NCBI GenBank assembly: GCA_020205615.1
Contig: CM035162.1
Coordinates: 39,980,464 to 40,044,463, forward strand
Reading direction: 5' to 3'
DNA: 64,000 nucleotides
Origin: Panax quinquefolius
Lineage: Eukaryota; Streptophyta; Magnoliopsida; Apiales; Araliaceae
Position numbers and translations under genes: made by a program. Below the pieces are notes generated by a model that was given only the letters and a program-made list of their open reading frames with translations, was not told where the DNA came from and searched no databases. Below, piece by piece: positions 12,028 to 24,250 of this stretch (positions are counted from its first letter, which is position 1; every line of letters begins with the position of its first letter).

Positions 12028-14898
12028 TGTGAGGGCCCCGAATCCGAGGTCCCGAATCACCACGGATCCGGTTCGATCATTCTAACACTATTACTATATT
12101 TGCGAAAGATATAAACATAAATTGTTTATACATTAGACTTACATAATTTTCCCCAAGGTCGAGTAACCTTAACTTATACACAAATCATAACTTTTCTAAC
12201 ACATAATATTATTATCGTACAACACTATTACAAAACTAATCGCACATATTAACTTTGAGCTGGAATTGTCTTTAACCTTTCCTTGTATCCGACGCATTTT
12301 CCTTAATCTGTAATGTTTTATCATGATATAGCAAGGGTGAGCATGAAAGTTGCCCAACAAGTTTAAGTTCAATAATATAATGATATATTATGATTGAAAG
12401 AATCTGAATAATAAGCTGGCTATAATTCAACAATATAATTGTGAACTAGCAGGAAAAAATTTATGACTGAACAAGTATTGAACATGAACAAATATATCTG
12501 AACCAACTGGTAATGAAGGTGATCAGCCTTTCATACCTGACTTATACATTCAATATGTACAGAGTACAATTCATGGCAACCAGCAATGATTAACCATAAG
12601 CTTATCCGAATAAAACAACTCTTAGTAGAGTTAAGTAAAAATAAACTTGCCTGAACCGTTGATTACCGCTACGCAATTTATAACGCTTTATCCGAAGACC
12701 TAATATTAGTAATATAGATCTCCAATATTAGAATAATATCATCACAATATAATACTATTATATATATATATATAGAATAACCTAAACACATTACACATAA
12801 CCCTATCAGTCTATAACACACATAAGACTCGGTATCAAGTCAAACTATTGCAGTATGAGTTGAACCCGACACAAATCTAACATCCCGACGGTCTAGTCGG
12901 ACTTTTATCGAGTCTAAGTTCAATTAAACTCTGCCTAAACACATAACAATTAACTCAGATAATTTTAATAACAGTCGAAATATTTTTCGTAAGCTCGTAA
13001 TAATTTTAAATAATTATAATTACTATTTATCGTGAATTTTCCATTATTAATATCGTATTTAAATGAATTAAATACCACATAATTCTTTTATCATTAATAT
13101 TTTATTATTATCAAATATTAATGAAATACATGTCATAATATTATAATATATTTATAATATCACAAAGTATTTTAATACTTTAAAATCACCTTTATATAAT
13201 TTTTAAACAATTAAATTCATTATCCGATAATTGCTATTAATATTAAAATATTAATATTTTCATGACTAATTATAAAAAGTTATATTTTATAACTTCAAAT
13301 ATTTTCTAACACTTAAATCATTTTTACATGATTTTTAAATCATTTATTCTATTTTTCCATAATTTATTTAATATACTTATTAAATAAACTAATTATCATT
13401 AATATTGATTAATTAATGAAATTCATCACAAAATATTAAAAGTCACTAAAAATAACTTAAAATATTTTCTTTTTACCATAATATTATTTTTCATGTATTA
13501 AAATTATTTTTAAATAATTTATTTAATATTATAATTAAATAAATTAAATACCATTTATATTCCAAAATATTAAATATTTATGAAATATACTCTAAATAAT
13601 TAAAAACTATTTTTAGACTTTAAAATAATTTTTCGAATTTATTTAGTATTTTAATAATTAAAAATCATTTAATTCTATTTCTTTAATTAAAATATATAAT
13701 TTTGGAATTTAATATTTATTAAAATAACCTATAAATGACAGCAAACCGTCCGCTATAGATGTTTTTGAGCCTTCATAGTCTGTTTGCACGGTTCTACGTT
13801 TGACCAACAATAATTCTTTGGTCAAGGTGTTTCTGGGCTAGATAATGGCCAGCTCCTGTAGTATGGATGCAATACTACACGATACAATAATCAATGAGGT
13901 TAAAATGCATCACACAAGCAAGATCTAAAGTCGCAAAGTTGTTGTCGAGAGGCTCTTTGGGATTTACAGGTTTCCCAGATTCCCGGTCGATTTGAGTGAC
14001 CACCTTGTGGCTCGCTTTTATATATATTCTGTTCATTAACTAGTCGATCTCTTAGTTCATAAATGTAGTACATATGTAATAGAACACATAAATATCATGA
14101 GCTCAGTCCAAATATAACAGTCATAATTTCTTGCTAATTAGGATTAATAATTCCTAATTAAAATTACTAATTTAGTAATTAGGGTCAAAATTACTTGTTT
14201 GGGTTTACAACCCAAAATTTAGGTTTCTAAAATAAAAATAATTTTCTAATTTAGAAATTAGATTTTAAGTAATTAGATTAGGGTTTTCTAATTACCTAAC
14301 TTTAAAATTAGGATTAATATTTCCTAATTAACATTAAAATTATTTAATTAACACTTAGGTTTTTCCCTATTTATAAATTAGGTTTCAAATCCATAAATTA
14401 GGGTTTAAAAATTTGAAATTAGGGTTTTCTAAATAATTAAGCTTTATCCTAATTAATAATATAATTAATAGCACTTAAGCAATATAATTCTCCGTTAAGT
14501 TCCCAGATTAGGTTTTCAACTTCCGAATTAGGGTTTCAGATTCCCTAACCCAAAATTAGGGTTTCCGAGCGATTTCTAGGATTTCTTGTTAATCGCTAGG
14601 TTTTCTAACCCGAACGTTGACGTTTTTCTTAATATATAATTAGGGTTTGTTACAGATATTGTTTATCTGGTCAACCCTTGAACCTTAACCACATACTATA
14701 CACATATACACAGAACATAAACACGTATACACTTAATCCTGAATAATTCACCTAAATCCTTCACAGAATTTTGAAATCCTCAAAATTCTATCTTAAAATA
14801 TCAAACTCATACACTAATTTTCTTTCTAGGTTCTAATTTTGAACCTTAAATCAATTAATTAAAAATTTAAAAATTTTCTAAATTCTCGGGTTGTCACA
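12028..14898 (-). repeat. LARD-like LTR shared by units 3 and 4
   Basis: About 2.87 kb, complete, with the same termini and a TATA box at 14016-14026. Its U3 end has drifted more from the first two LTRs and resembles the next LTR more closely. Confidence 0.85.
14016..14026 (-). promoter_or_regulatory. TATA box of LTR (copy 3)
   Basis: TATATATAAAA on the minus strand in the conserved context. Confidence 0.55.
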
Positions 14899-14900
14899 TT

Positions 14901-14913
14901 CACCCCTTCTTCT
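14901..14913 (-). other. Polypurine tract, unit 4
   Basis: AGAAGAAGGGGTG on the minus strand beside the LTR end at 14898. Confidence 0.7.
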
Positions 14914-16695
14914 AAAAATTTTATGCCCGAAATTTACCTTACACCTTACACCCTTCACACACTTTATCACATGCTACCCAATACACCACTCACAAGAATA
15001 AAAGTTTTCAAATTGTGCTGAGGGGTCATATAGAGCATGAACACATAGTTTTAACGGTATTCATACTGCAAAACAATACATTACTTGGTATGTTTACAAT
15101 CACAAAGAAGGTAAACTACCGTTGTTAGTACTTTAGGTGATTAGCCTATCATACTCTTACGTCATGCATAACGTATTAATCATGTCTAGCGAATATTTAC
15201 GCTACTTGATTGGATTATTTATCCAAACAACATAGTCCACCTCAGTCTTATCATAGGATTCCGCACCAAAACAATTTGGTTCGGGAAATTTCTTTAAATG
15301 AACACTTAGAGTTTTCATAAACATTAGTCTAGTTGAATCGAATAGCATAGACTCATATCAATAATTCAATTCAATCGAATTATTTCGGTGTAGCCAAACC
15401 CCGTTGGCAAATTAAAATTTTTGAAAATATTTTTGAGAATGACTTCATGATGTCGTACTGTGTTAACAGTCCATTTGAGGATGCCGTCATTGTGTGACTT
15501 TGTCATAACACATCATACAATAGTGGAATAACGATTTTAGATCAAATTCACACTAAGTATTCCTGTATTTACAACTCCATCAACTTTTTATCATCTCTGC
15601 ACCAGGTTACATGGTACATGAGTGATAAATAAAATATATTTTGATATTTCAAATCATTCGCGTCTAGCTGAAATAAGTAGCATAGACTATACTTTAAACC
15701 ATTTCAAAAATGATTACGAGTCTACATATTTTTTTTCCAAAAGCACATAGTGCGTATTTAGCTTGATGTCAAAATTTCGAAATCTAACATTGCTAGGAGT
15801 TTTAGAAAACTTATGTCTCCACTAATAATCATTTGCTTAACAATCTATATGTTCCTATAATCCTCAATTCTCCCTTTACACACAACTATACCCAGTTCTT
15901 AAAACCACACTTATGAGTCCATAAATTACCACAATCATATGAATTTAATAACTTGTCCTAGTCAGACCTTTGGCGTCCATTCGTTGAGGGGTTCATAAAA
16001 ATTTCATATAACTATAAGTCAAGCATGTCACATAAGTATGAGTTTTAAGAACACGTACTTAACCTTATATTCTATACCTATAACCTAGCTATCTGTTATA
16101 CACATGAGAAATGAATCACCCTCTTAAGATGCATATAACGAATAGCGCGACACAAACATTTCAATGATTATCATTGTCAGAACTAAGTAGTTGTTACACC
16201 AAGTACAATTCCCCGCCCACACAAGGAATCTTACAACTCAGCTGCCGACATGAATCCTCAATTGAATCCCCACCTAACACTAACACCCTTCTCAATACGA
16301 ATTTCATTTAACTCGTATTCATAATCCTTTCCTGATCTGTACCAATTCACACAGCAATCTTGCTGTAAACTTTTCAATCATCAGATTGATTCTTATTCCA
16401 TACTATAACCTTATCCGATCACGTGGTGATCTCATCGTATATATTACGATTCATTTCTATATCTTGATCGTTTTGTTTTACGATCTCTTATCACTGTACC
16501 TTTAGTCTTTTATACTCTATCTATTCATCACTACTGTTCGATTTTATTATCAGAGTTAGGGAACTCTGTATCTTATAACTCGCCGGGATTCGTCTTTGAA
16601 TCTTACCAACCAACTAACTCTATATGAGTTAGATCTTATCCTAATCACTGTGGTTATTAGTCTTAGGTATTCCTACCTAAGGTTCATAACCTACA

Positions 16696-16707
16696 GCTTT
16701 GATACCA
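16696..16707 (-). other. Primer-binding site, unit 4
   Basis: TGGTATCAAAGC on the minus strand, the closest of the four to the initiator-Met tRNA complement. Confidence 0.8.
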
Positions 16708-16709
16708 AC

Positions 16710-18811
16710 TGTGAGGGCCCCGAATCCGAGGTCCCAAATCACCACGGATCTGGTTCGATCATTCTAACACTATTACTATATTTGCAAAAGATATAAACAT
16801 AAATTGTTTATACATTAGACTTACATAATTTTCCCCAAGGTCGAGTAACCTTAACTTATACACAAATCATAACTTTTCTAACACATAATATTATTATCGT
16901 ACAACACTATTACAAAACTAATCGCACATATTAACTTTGAGCTGGAACTGTCTTTAACCTTTCCTTGTATCCGACGCATTTTCCTTAATCTGTAATGTTT
17001 TATCATGATATAGCAAGGGTGAGCATGAAAGTTGCCCAACAAGTTTAAGTTCAATAATATAACGATATATTATGATTGAAAGAATCTGAATAATAAGCTG
17101 GCTATAATTCAACAATATAATTATGAACGAGCAGGAAAAAATTTATGACTGAACAAGTATTGAACATGAACAAATATATCTAAACTAACTGGTAAAGAAG
17201 GTGATCAGCCTTTCATACCTGACTTATACATGCAATATGTACAGAGTACAATTCATGGCAACCAGCAATAATTAACCATAAGCTTATCCGAATAAAACAA
17301 CTCTTACTAGAGTTAAGTAAAAATAAACTTGCCTGAACCGTTGATTACCGCTATGCAATTTATAACGCTTTATCCGAAGACCTAATATTAGTAATATAGA
17401 TCTCCAATATTAGAATAATATCATCACAATATAATACTATTATATATATATATATAGAATAACCTAAACACATAACCCTATCAGTCTATAACACACATAA
17501 GACTGGGTATCAAGTCAAACTATTGCAGTATGAGTTGAACCCGACACAAATCTAACATCCCAACGGTCTAGTCGGACTTTTATCGAGTCTAAGTTCAATT
17601 AAACTCTGCCTAAATACTTAACAATTAACTCAGATAATTTTAATAACAATCAAAATATTTTTCGTAAGCTCGTAATAATTTTTAAATAATTATTACTATT
17701 TATCGTGAATTTTCCATTATTAATATCTTATTTAAATGAATTAAATACCATATAATTCTTTTATCATTAATATTTATTTATTATCAAATATTAATGAAAT
17801 ACATGTCATAATATTATAATATATTTATAATATCACAAAGTATTTTTAATACTTTAAAATCACCTTTATATGATTTTTAAACAATTAAATTCTTTATCCG
17901 ATAATTGCTATTAATATTAAAATATTAATATTTTCATGATAAAATATCAAAAGTTATATTTTATTACTTCAAATATTTTTCTAACACTTAAATCATTTTT
18001 ACATGATTTTTAAATCATTTATTCTATTTTTCCATAATTTATTTAATATACTTATTAAATAAACTAATTAGCATTAATATTGATTAATTAATGAAATTCA
18101 TCACAAAATATTAAAAGTCACTAAAGATAACTTAAAATAATTTTTTTACCATAATATTATTTTTCATGTATTAAAATCATTTTTAAATAATTTATTTAAT
18201 ATTATAATTAAATAAATTAAATATCATTATATTCCAAAATATTAAATATTTATGAAATATACTCTAAATAATTAAAAACTATTTTTCAGACTTTAAAATA
18301 ATTTTTTGGAATTTATTTAGTATTTTTAATAATTAAAAATCATTTAATTCGATTTCTTTAATTAAAATAAATAATTTTCAGAATTTTACATTTATTAAAA
18401 TATCCCTATAGCAACAGAACCGTCACTATAGGTGTTCTTAAACCTTCATTGTCTGTTTGCAGGGTGCTACGTTTGACCAACAATAATTCTTTGGTCAAGG
18501 TGTTTCTGGGCTAGATAATGGCCAGCTCCTGTAGTATGGATGCAATACTACACGATACAATGATCATCAGGGTTAAAATGCATCACACAAGCAAGATCTA
18601 AAGTCGCAAAAGTGTTGTCGAGGCTCTGCTTGGAATTTACGGGTTTCCCAGATTCCCAGTCAGTTTCGAGTGACCACCTTGTGGCTCGCTTTTATATATA
18701 TTCTGTTCATTAACTAGTCGATCTCTTAGTTCATAAATGTAGTACATATGTAATAGAACACATAAATATCATGAGCTCAGTCCAAATTTTCTAAATTTTC
18801 GGGTTGTCACA
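16710..18811 (-). repeat. LARD-like LTR with internal deletion
   Basis: Only about 2.1 kb long. At about 18785-18790 the sequence jumps from the conserved CAGTCCAAAT straight to the last ~25 bases of U3, removing about 770 bases of the TTAGGG-rich U3. The two sides overlap in AAAT, a microhomology. The TATA box (18690-18700) is kept. Confidence 0.85.
18690..18700 (-). promoter_or_regulatory. TATA box of LTR (copy 4)
   Basis: TATATATAAAA on the minus strand. Most U3 sequence upstream of it is deleted in this copy. Confidence 0.5.
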
Positions 18812-20018
18812 TTCACCCCTTCTTCTAAAAATTTCGTCCCCGAAATTTACCTTACACCTTACACCATACTATTTACACCCTTCACACACATTATCACATG
18901 CTACCCAATACACCACTCACAAGAGTAAAAGTTTTCAAATTGTGCTGAGGGGTCATATAGTCCATAAACACATAGTTTTAATGGTATTCATACCGCAAAA
19001 CAATACATTACTTGGTATGATTACAATCACAAAGAAGGTAAACTACCGTTGTTAGTACTTTAGGTGATTAGCCTATAGTACTCTTACGTCATGCATAACG
19101 TATTAATCATGTCTAGCGAATATTTACGCTACTTGATTGGATTATTTATCCAAACAACATAGTCCACCTCAGTCTTATTATAGGATTCCGCACCAAAACA
19201 ATTTGGTTCGGGAAATTTCTTCAAATGAACACTTAGAGTTTTCATAAACATTAGTCTAGCTTAATCGAATAGCATAGACTCATATCAATAATTCAATTCA
19301 ATCGAATTATTTTGGTGTAGCCAAACCCCGTTGGCAAATTAAAATTTTTGAAAATATTTTTGAGAATGACGTCATGATGTCGTACTGTGTTAACAGTCCG
19401 TTTGAGGATGTCGTCATTGTGTGCCTTTGTCATAACACATCATACAATAGTGGAATAACGAGTTTAGATCAAATTCACACTAAGTATTCATGTATTTACA
19501 ACTCCATCAACTTTTTATCGTCTTTGCATCAGGTTACATGGTACATGAGTGATAAATAAAATATATTTTGATATTCTAAATCATTTGCGTCTAGCTGATC
19601 CATAGACTATACTTTAAACCATTTCAAAAATGATTACGAGTCTACATTTTTTTTCCAAAAGCACATAGTGCGTATTTAGCTTGATGTCAAAATTTTGAAG
19701 TCTAGCATAGCTAGGAGTTTTGGAAAACTTATGTCTCCACTAATAATCATTTGCTTAACAATCTATATGTTCCTATAATCCTCAATTCTCCCTTTACACA
19801 CAACTATACCCAGTTCGTAAAACCACACTTATGAGTCCATAAATTACCACAATCATATGAGTTTAAGAACTTGTCTAAGTCAGACCTTTGGTGTCCATTC
19901 GCTGAGGGGTTCATAAACATTTCATATAACTATGAGTCAAGCATGTCACATAAGTATGAGTTTTAAGAACTCGTACTTAACCTTATATTCTATACCTATA
20001 ACCTAGCTATCTGTTATA
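18812..20018 (-). mobile_element. LARD-like internal region, unit 5, truncated
   Basis: Matches the first ~1.2 kb of the other internal regions and stops at CTGTTATA, where element A begins with TGTAAGACC. The missing remainder does not reappear after element A or later in the window. A polypurine tract lies at 18814-18826. Confidence 0.85.
18814..18826 (-). other. Polypurine tract, unit 5
   Basis: AGAAGAAGGGGTG on the minus strand beside the LTR end at 18811. Confidence 0.7.
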
Positions 20019-21369
20019 TGTAAGACCCCGAAAATTTTAAATAAAAAGGAATTTCCTTTATTTATTATTTTGAAATAGTAAGGGTTGATTTGATTAATGT
20101 GGATAGTTAAGGGTTAAATATGCAAATATTTCAAATTAAGCAAGTGGTTATAAAATATTCATTATCGTCGGGGAATATTCGTTTGGTCGTGGAATATTCG
20201 TACTGTCGGGGAATATTCGTACGACAGCAGCAGACCATGTGTGGGCCCATAACGGAAAGTGATTGGATGAAGAAAACGACAAATATAAGTTGTTTTTAAA
20301 TAACGGCGTAGTTGTTACCAAGTTATCTTCGTTAAAATACCCGTGGTTTAAAACACACTAATACGCGTTGTTGAACAAAGAAGCTTTTCGGTATTGCACC
20401 AATTATTGATTCTTACGTAAAGAAGACACTACTCAATAATGGTTACAGAATTATCGCTCGAAGATTTTATTGAGTTAATAATTGCTTGCGTTGATATTTT
20501 ATATTGTTGTTCTTTTCAATAATTGTCATTCTGCAAATCTTTCATTATCGAAGCAATAATTCATATTATCCTAATAATATTATTAGATAACATTATTGGC
20601 AATGTCTAGAAAGTTACATCTAAGGAGAGGTTTGGTCACCTAATTGCGCCAGAGAAGAAGAAATTCTTATTGAAAGCCCCTCTTTCCTGAACTGCACTGG
20701 TTGTCAATATTGTGATTCTCATAATATTATTTGTGAATAATTAATTATTGATTTATATGATGAGGAAAATATTGATTTTATGTGGATATAGATGGAGAAA
20801 ATTTTTAAAATGACAATTGTTGAAAATTAATATTTTATCTTTTTCTGATAAAATAATTCATTTAAATATATTATTTTAATAATATATTAACGGTGATATT
20901 TTTACAACGAATGTGGGATATATGAGTATACGAGGAGGAAGAGTATTTTTGTTGCAATAAATGTTTAAAACATGTTAAACATGTCGGTGGACCCCATTTA
21001 TTGACTGAAATTTGATTATAGCCTGTAAAATCGTCCGTTTGTGGATTTCGGTCAATTTCTATTTGGAATTTGGAAAAACTTTCTTCTGCAAAGTTGTAGA
21101 GAATTGAATTTCCTATAAAAACTCGCGAGATTCGAATTTTCTGATGAAAGGGCTATTTATTATGAATTATTGAAGTTCTGAAGCTCCGAAATAATTAATT
21201 TTTGGAAGTTTTAATTATGTTTTTTAAGAAAAACGTTTTTCAAATGTTGTTGGCCATCTTTAACATGTGCTTGATGGCTGAGATCAGATTGTCTAGATGG
21301 GCGTAGAGAATTTATTAAATATATTAATATTATATTAAATTTTCTGCTTTGGTGTTCTAAGCATTTTCC

Positions 21370-21377
21370 TATAAATA
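21370..21377 (+). promoter_or_regulatory. TATA box, element A 5' LTR
   Basis: CCTATAAATAGG is conserved in every A-type LTR in the window that includes this part. Transcription would start about 30 bases downstream, near 21400. Confidence 0.7.
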
Positions 21378-21651
21378 GGGTGCTTAGGTTAGAATTGAAA
21401 ATCACACCAGAAACTGAAGTTTTCTCTCTCTATATTATCGAGCGTATTCTTGTGAGTATTTTGAGTATACTTTGAGTATTGCTATACTGATGCAAAGTCC
21501 AAGTCATAGCCTATATCCTGTGTTTAATTTGTAAGATCGATCTTTCGGTAAGGGATATTATTTTTTTTGTAATGATATTATTTCTTCAATATCATTATCT
21601 TTGAAATGTTGATCCGAAGTTTTATCAAATTTGGAACTTTTTCATGTCTCT

Positions 21652-21845
21652 GGGTTACTATTCATGGGTTACTATTCATGAGTTACTATTCACGAGTTAC
21701 TATTCAGCGAGTTACTTATTCACGATTCTTTATTCACGAGTACTATTCATGAAGCGTGAAGATGTTTTTTGGAAAATTTCTATCTTTTGGTGTCGGAGTT
21801 ACTATTCACGTATACTGCACTATTCACGTATACGGCACTATTCAC
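21652..21845 (+). repeat. TACTATTCACGAG minisatellite in LTR leader
   Basis: About six direct repeats of a 14-15-base unit, GAGTTACTATTCAC and variants, at 21652-21751. Three spaced CACTATTCACG units follow at 21797-21845. The block occurs in all A-type LTRs with variable copy number. Confidence 0.8.
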
Positions 21846-22083
21846 CGAAAAATAAAATTTCTTCTTTTTGTCCAAAATATCTATTCTGGATACTAACTCT
21901 GATTGTATCCATGTTTTGATCATTCTTGAATTTTACACCACTATGATTATTTTTGAGGTATTTTTGGGCGTGGATAAAACCAAGTACGAATCCTTAATCC
22001 TTAATCCTTGTCATTTTGTTTCACTGGATTCGTTTCTTTAAAAATATTTTTCATCATCCTCAGTCTTAAATGATGATATTATT

Positions 22084-22280
22084 GAATATCTTTGGCCTGT
22101 AGTGCAAAGATGAATGATTTCTGAAGAATATCTTTGGCCTGTAGTGCAAAGATGAAGCAGTGTTGAGATGAACATGACCGATTGATTAATATCTTTGGCA
22201 CAGAGTGCAAAGATGAACAGTGTTTAAATGAACATGACCCGGTGATGAATATCTTTGGCACATGGTGCAAAGAAGAATAT
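22084..22280 (+). repeat. ATCTTTGGC...GCAAAGATGA repeats in LTR leader
   Basis: Four direct repeats of about 40-60 bases with the core AATATCTTTGGC, a six-base variable patch, then GTGCAAAGATGA. The core is itself a short inverted repeat, ATCTTTG/CAAAGAT, so each unit can fold into a small hairpin. Confidence 0.8.
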
Positions 22281-22846
22281 TTGATTCCGGATGCATATTG
22301 ATTGATGTTACGGGGATAAAATATTGATGATGGACTGTTAAATTCATAGATTATAGTAGATTTCATTCTCTACGTAACTCTTCTATGAATTATTATTTCA
22401 TTGCGAATATTGATCTGAAACTTGTTGTACATTGTATTCTATCGATTTTTCCTGTTGAAGACTAACGATAATTTGTTGTATATTATCTTAGTCATAATAT
22501 TCTTTACTTGGGCTAGTTGAGCTCACCCTTTTCCTTGTTGTTCCATTTTTCTTCTCGGGAGGCGAGAATGTAGCGAGTAGTACTAGTCGAGTATGGAATG
22601 AAGGTTCTAGAGAGAGTTGTTTAGTAGTCCTCACCATTTTGTAAAATAATGAATCAATAATTATGATGGGGATTTATTTGAGTATAGATATTGTCTAGAA
22701 GACAATATTATATTTAAACTCATTAAGATATATTGTCGTATTTCACACGACATTTGTATTATTGAAGTTGTAGTTTGCTTTTTGTACCATGTATTTGGCG
22801 ACTTCGGAATGGGTGTTGTGTATACCTATTTTGGGGGCGTCACAAA

Positions 22847-22859
22847 TGGTATCGAGACC
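22847..22859 (+). other. Primer-binding site, element A
   Basis: TGGTATCGAGACC, two bases after the LTR end, close to the initiator-Met tRNA complement. Confidence 0.8.
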
Positions 22860-23032
22860 TTAGGGATATGATCTCCATGGCGGAGATCGGGAATAGAACT
22901 AAGAGGGAGAGAGAGTAAATCCTTCGCTAGTGTGTTCTACCTAAGCTTATTTGTTGGTTGGTCATATTATAGGGGTATTATGTGATATATTGATTTATTT
23001 AATTAACCCTTGTTTTATGATAGTTTTTAAGA

Positions 23033-24250
23033 ATGGTCACGAGAACGTTAACGATTGAGTAAATGAGGCCGTGGAGATGCTGTACTCACCAACGAGGAAA
23101 AGCGTGCAACAGTGGCAATGTTCCTCCCGTGAACAACACCACCGAGCGGATGATGAACGAGGGATGTTTAGAAGCTTTTTGCGCTTCATGCAAAATCGAT
23201 TTGGGAGACTCGTGTTCAAAATACGAGGAGAAATGATAGCAATTCACGGGTGGTCACAAACCAAGCGATTCAAAGAGTTGGGACCACGAGTGCAGGGAAA
23301 GCCGGATCCGATTAAGGCGAGAGGCGTGGGTCAAACAAATTACCAAGATATTCGATGTCTTGGGATGCACGGAGAACAGAAAGTTCCATTCGCCACCTTT
23401 ATGTTCCGTGGCGAAGCGATTCATCGGTGGGAATCGTGAAGCGTACCCATCCAAATTGCACTCGGCGTATTATGGGAGACGTTTGAAAGCAGTTCAATGA
23501 CAAGTACTTCCACGAAAGTATTCGTCATATGAAGGAAGTGGAGTTTATTAGACTAGAGCGAGAATAACATGGCGGTGTCCCAAAGACGGGCGAAGTTCAG
23601 CGGAGTTATCGAGTTGCACCTCATTTGGTGGAGAATGAGGAACGTATGACGCGGATGTTTTACGAGAGGTTTGAAACCCGACATACGTCGAAGATCTCAT
23701 TTCTCATAAATTTTCTCTCTATTCAGATGTTGTCAATGAGGCTCAACATTGTTAGAAGCGAGATAACGAAATGCGTTCAACCGAGGGACCATAACCGAGG
23801 ATCATACTCAAGATAGCGATCCATCGAATAACGATAACCAACGGAGAAAGAAGAATACTGGACAAAGGCGGTAACCACTCTGGTGGTAATCGTGGCCATG
23901 AAAATAGAAGAAGCGAGTCGGGAGGAGATTTTAAAAGAGGAGATTCAATAACGACCATGTGAAGACGTCGTGCCAAAAGATGTGACTAGTTTTAAGGGAG
24001 GAGAACGACCACCGGTATATGCTACAAATGCGAAAAAGAGGGACATATCGGTCAAACGCCCACAACAGTTCAAGGTATGCTATAATTGTGGAAAGGAAGG
24101 ACATATCGCTCGAGATTGTACAATGGCGAAACCTAGTTCAATGGGGACGGTGACTCAAAAGACTGTCCCAAAAAAGTCAAAGTCAACGATTCCGGGAAGA
24201 AGCGTTTGTTGTGGTCGGTCAAAATGCAAGGAACCCAAACGAAGTTAGCA
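23033..24250 (+). pseudogene. Element A gag, frameshifted
   Basis: Structural polyprotein of the retroelement particle. Reading across frames shows the plant gypsy gag core: KPDPI, then a segment ending ATFMFRGEA with a nearby W, then NDKYF, KEVEF and HLVENEERMTRMF. A CCHC zinc knuckle follows, CYNCGKEGHIARDC at about 24079-24120. A first knuckle at 24020-24060 has CYKC..GHI but lacks the final cysteine in this reading. The proposed start is the ATG at 23033, by comparison with element C. Several frameshifts and stops break the frame, either through decay or consensus errors. Confidence 0.75.

Larger units (their letters stand above)
14899..16709 (-). mobile_element. LARD-like internal region, unit 4
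   Basis: About 1.81 kb, non-coding. It shares several single-base variants with unit 5 that units 1-3 lack, so these two units are closer to each other. Confidence 0.8.
1..20018 (-). repeat. Tandem array of a LARD-like LTR retroelement sharing LTRs
   Basis: Four and a half copies of a unit of about 4.68 kb stand head to tail. Each unit reads, on the minus strand, LTR (starting TGTGACAACC, ending CCCTCACA), primer-binding site, about 1.8 kb without coding capacity, polypurine tract, next LTR. Adjacent units share one LTR, so the structure is LTR-int-LTR-int and so on, not separate insertions. Units are nearly identical over hundreds of bases. Units 4 and 5 share variants that units 1-3 lack. 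The non-coding interior with long LTRs fits a large retrotransposon derivative (LARD) that needs proteins from another element. LTR recombination between copies is the usual way to build such arrays (inference). No insertion-site duplication is visible, since both outer ends are missing. Confidence 0.85.
20019..22844 (+). repeat. Element A 5' LTR
   Basis: About 2.83 kb, starting TGTAAGACCCCG and ending GGCGTCACA. A TATA box lies at 21370-21377. Downstream lie a splice-donor-like GGTAAGGG (GT at 21547) and two minisatellites at 21652-21845 and 22084-22280. Confidence 0.85.

Noticed and set aside
18804..19559. Two short plus-strand open stretches in unit 5
   Set aside because: Closed in sibling units, so chance openings in repeat sequence.
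1..20018. CRISPR-like array
   Set aside because: The repeats are kilobase LTR units in a plant genome, with no short repeat-spacer pattern.
21644..21919. 91-codon stretch across the TACTATTCACG minisatellite; similar ones at 43097-43402 and 49078-49398
   Set aside because: The Tyr/Ser-rich reading comes from the repeat unit itself and differs between LTR copies.
22079..22366. Minus-strand 95-codon stretch with repeated Ile/Leu/Cys peptide
   Set aside because: Translation of the ATCTTTGGC repeats. Copies elsewhere are interrupted.
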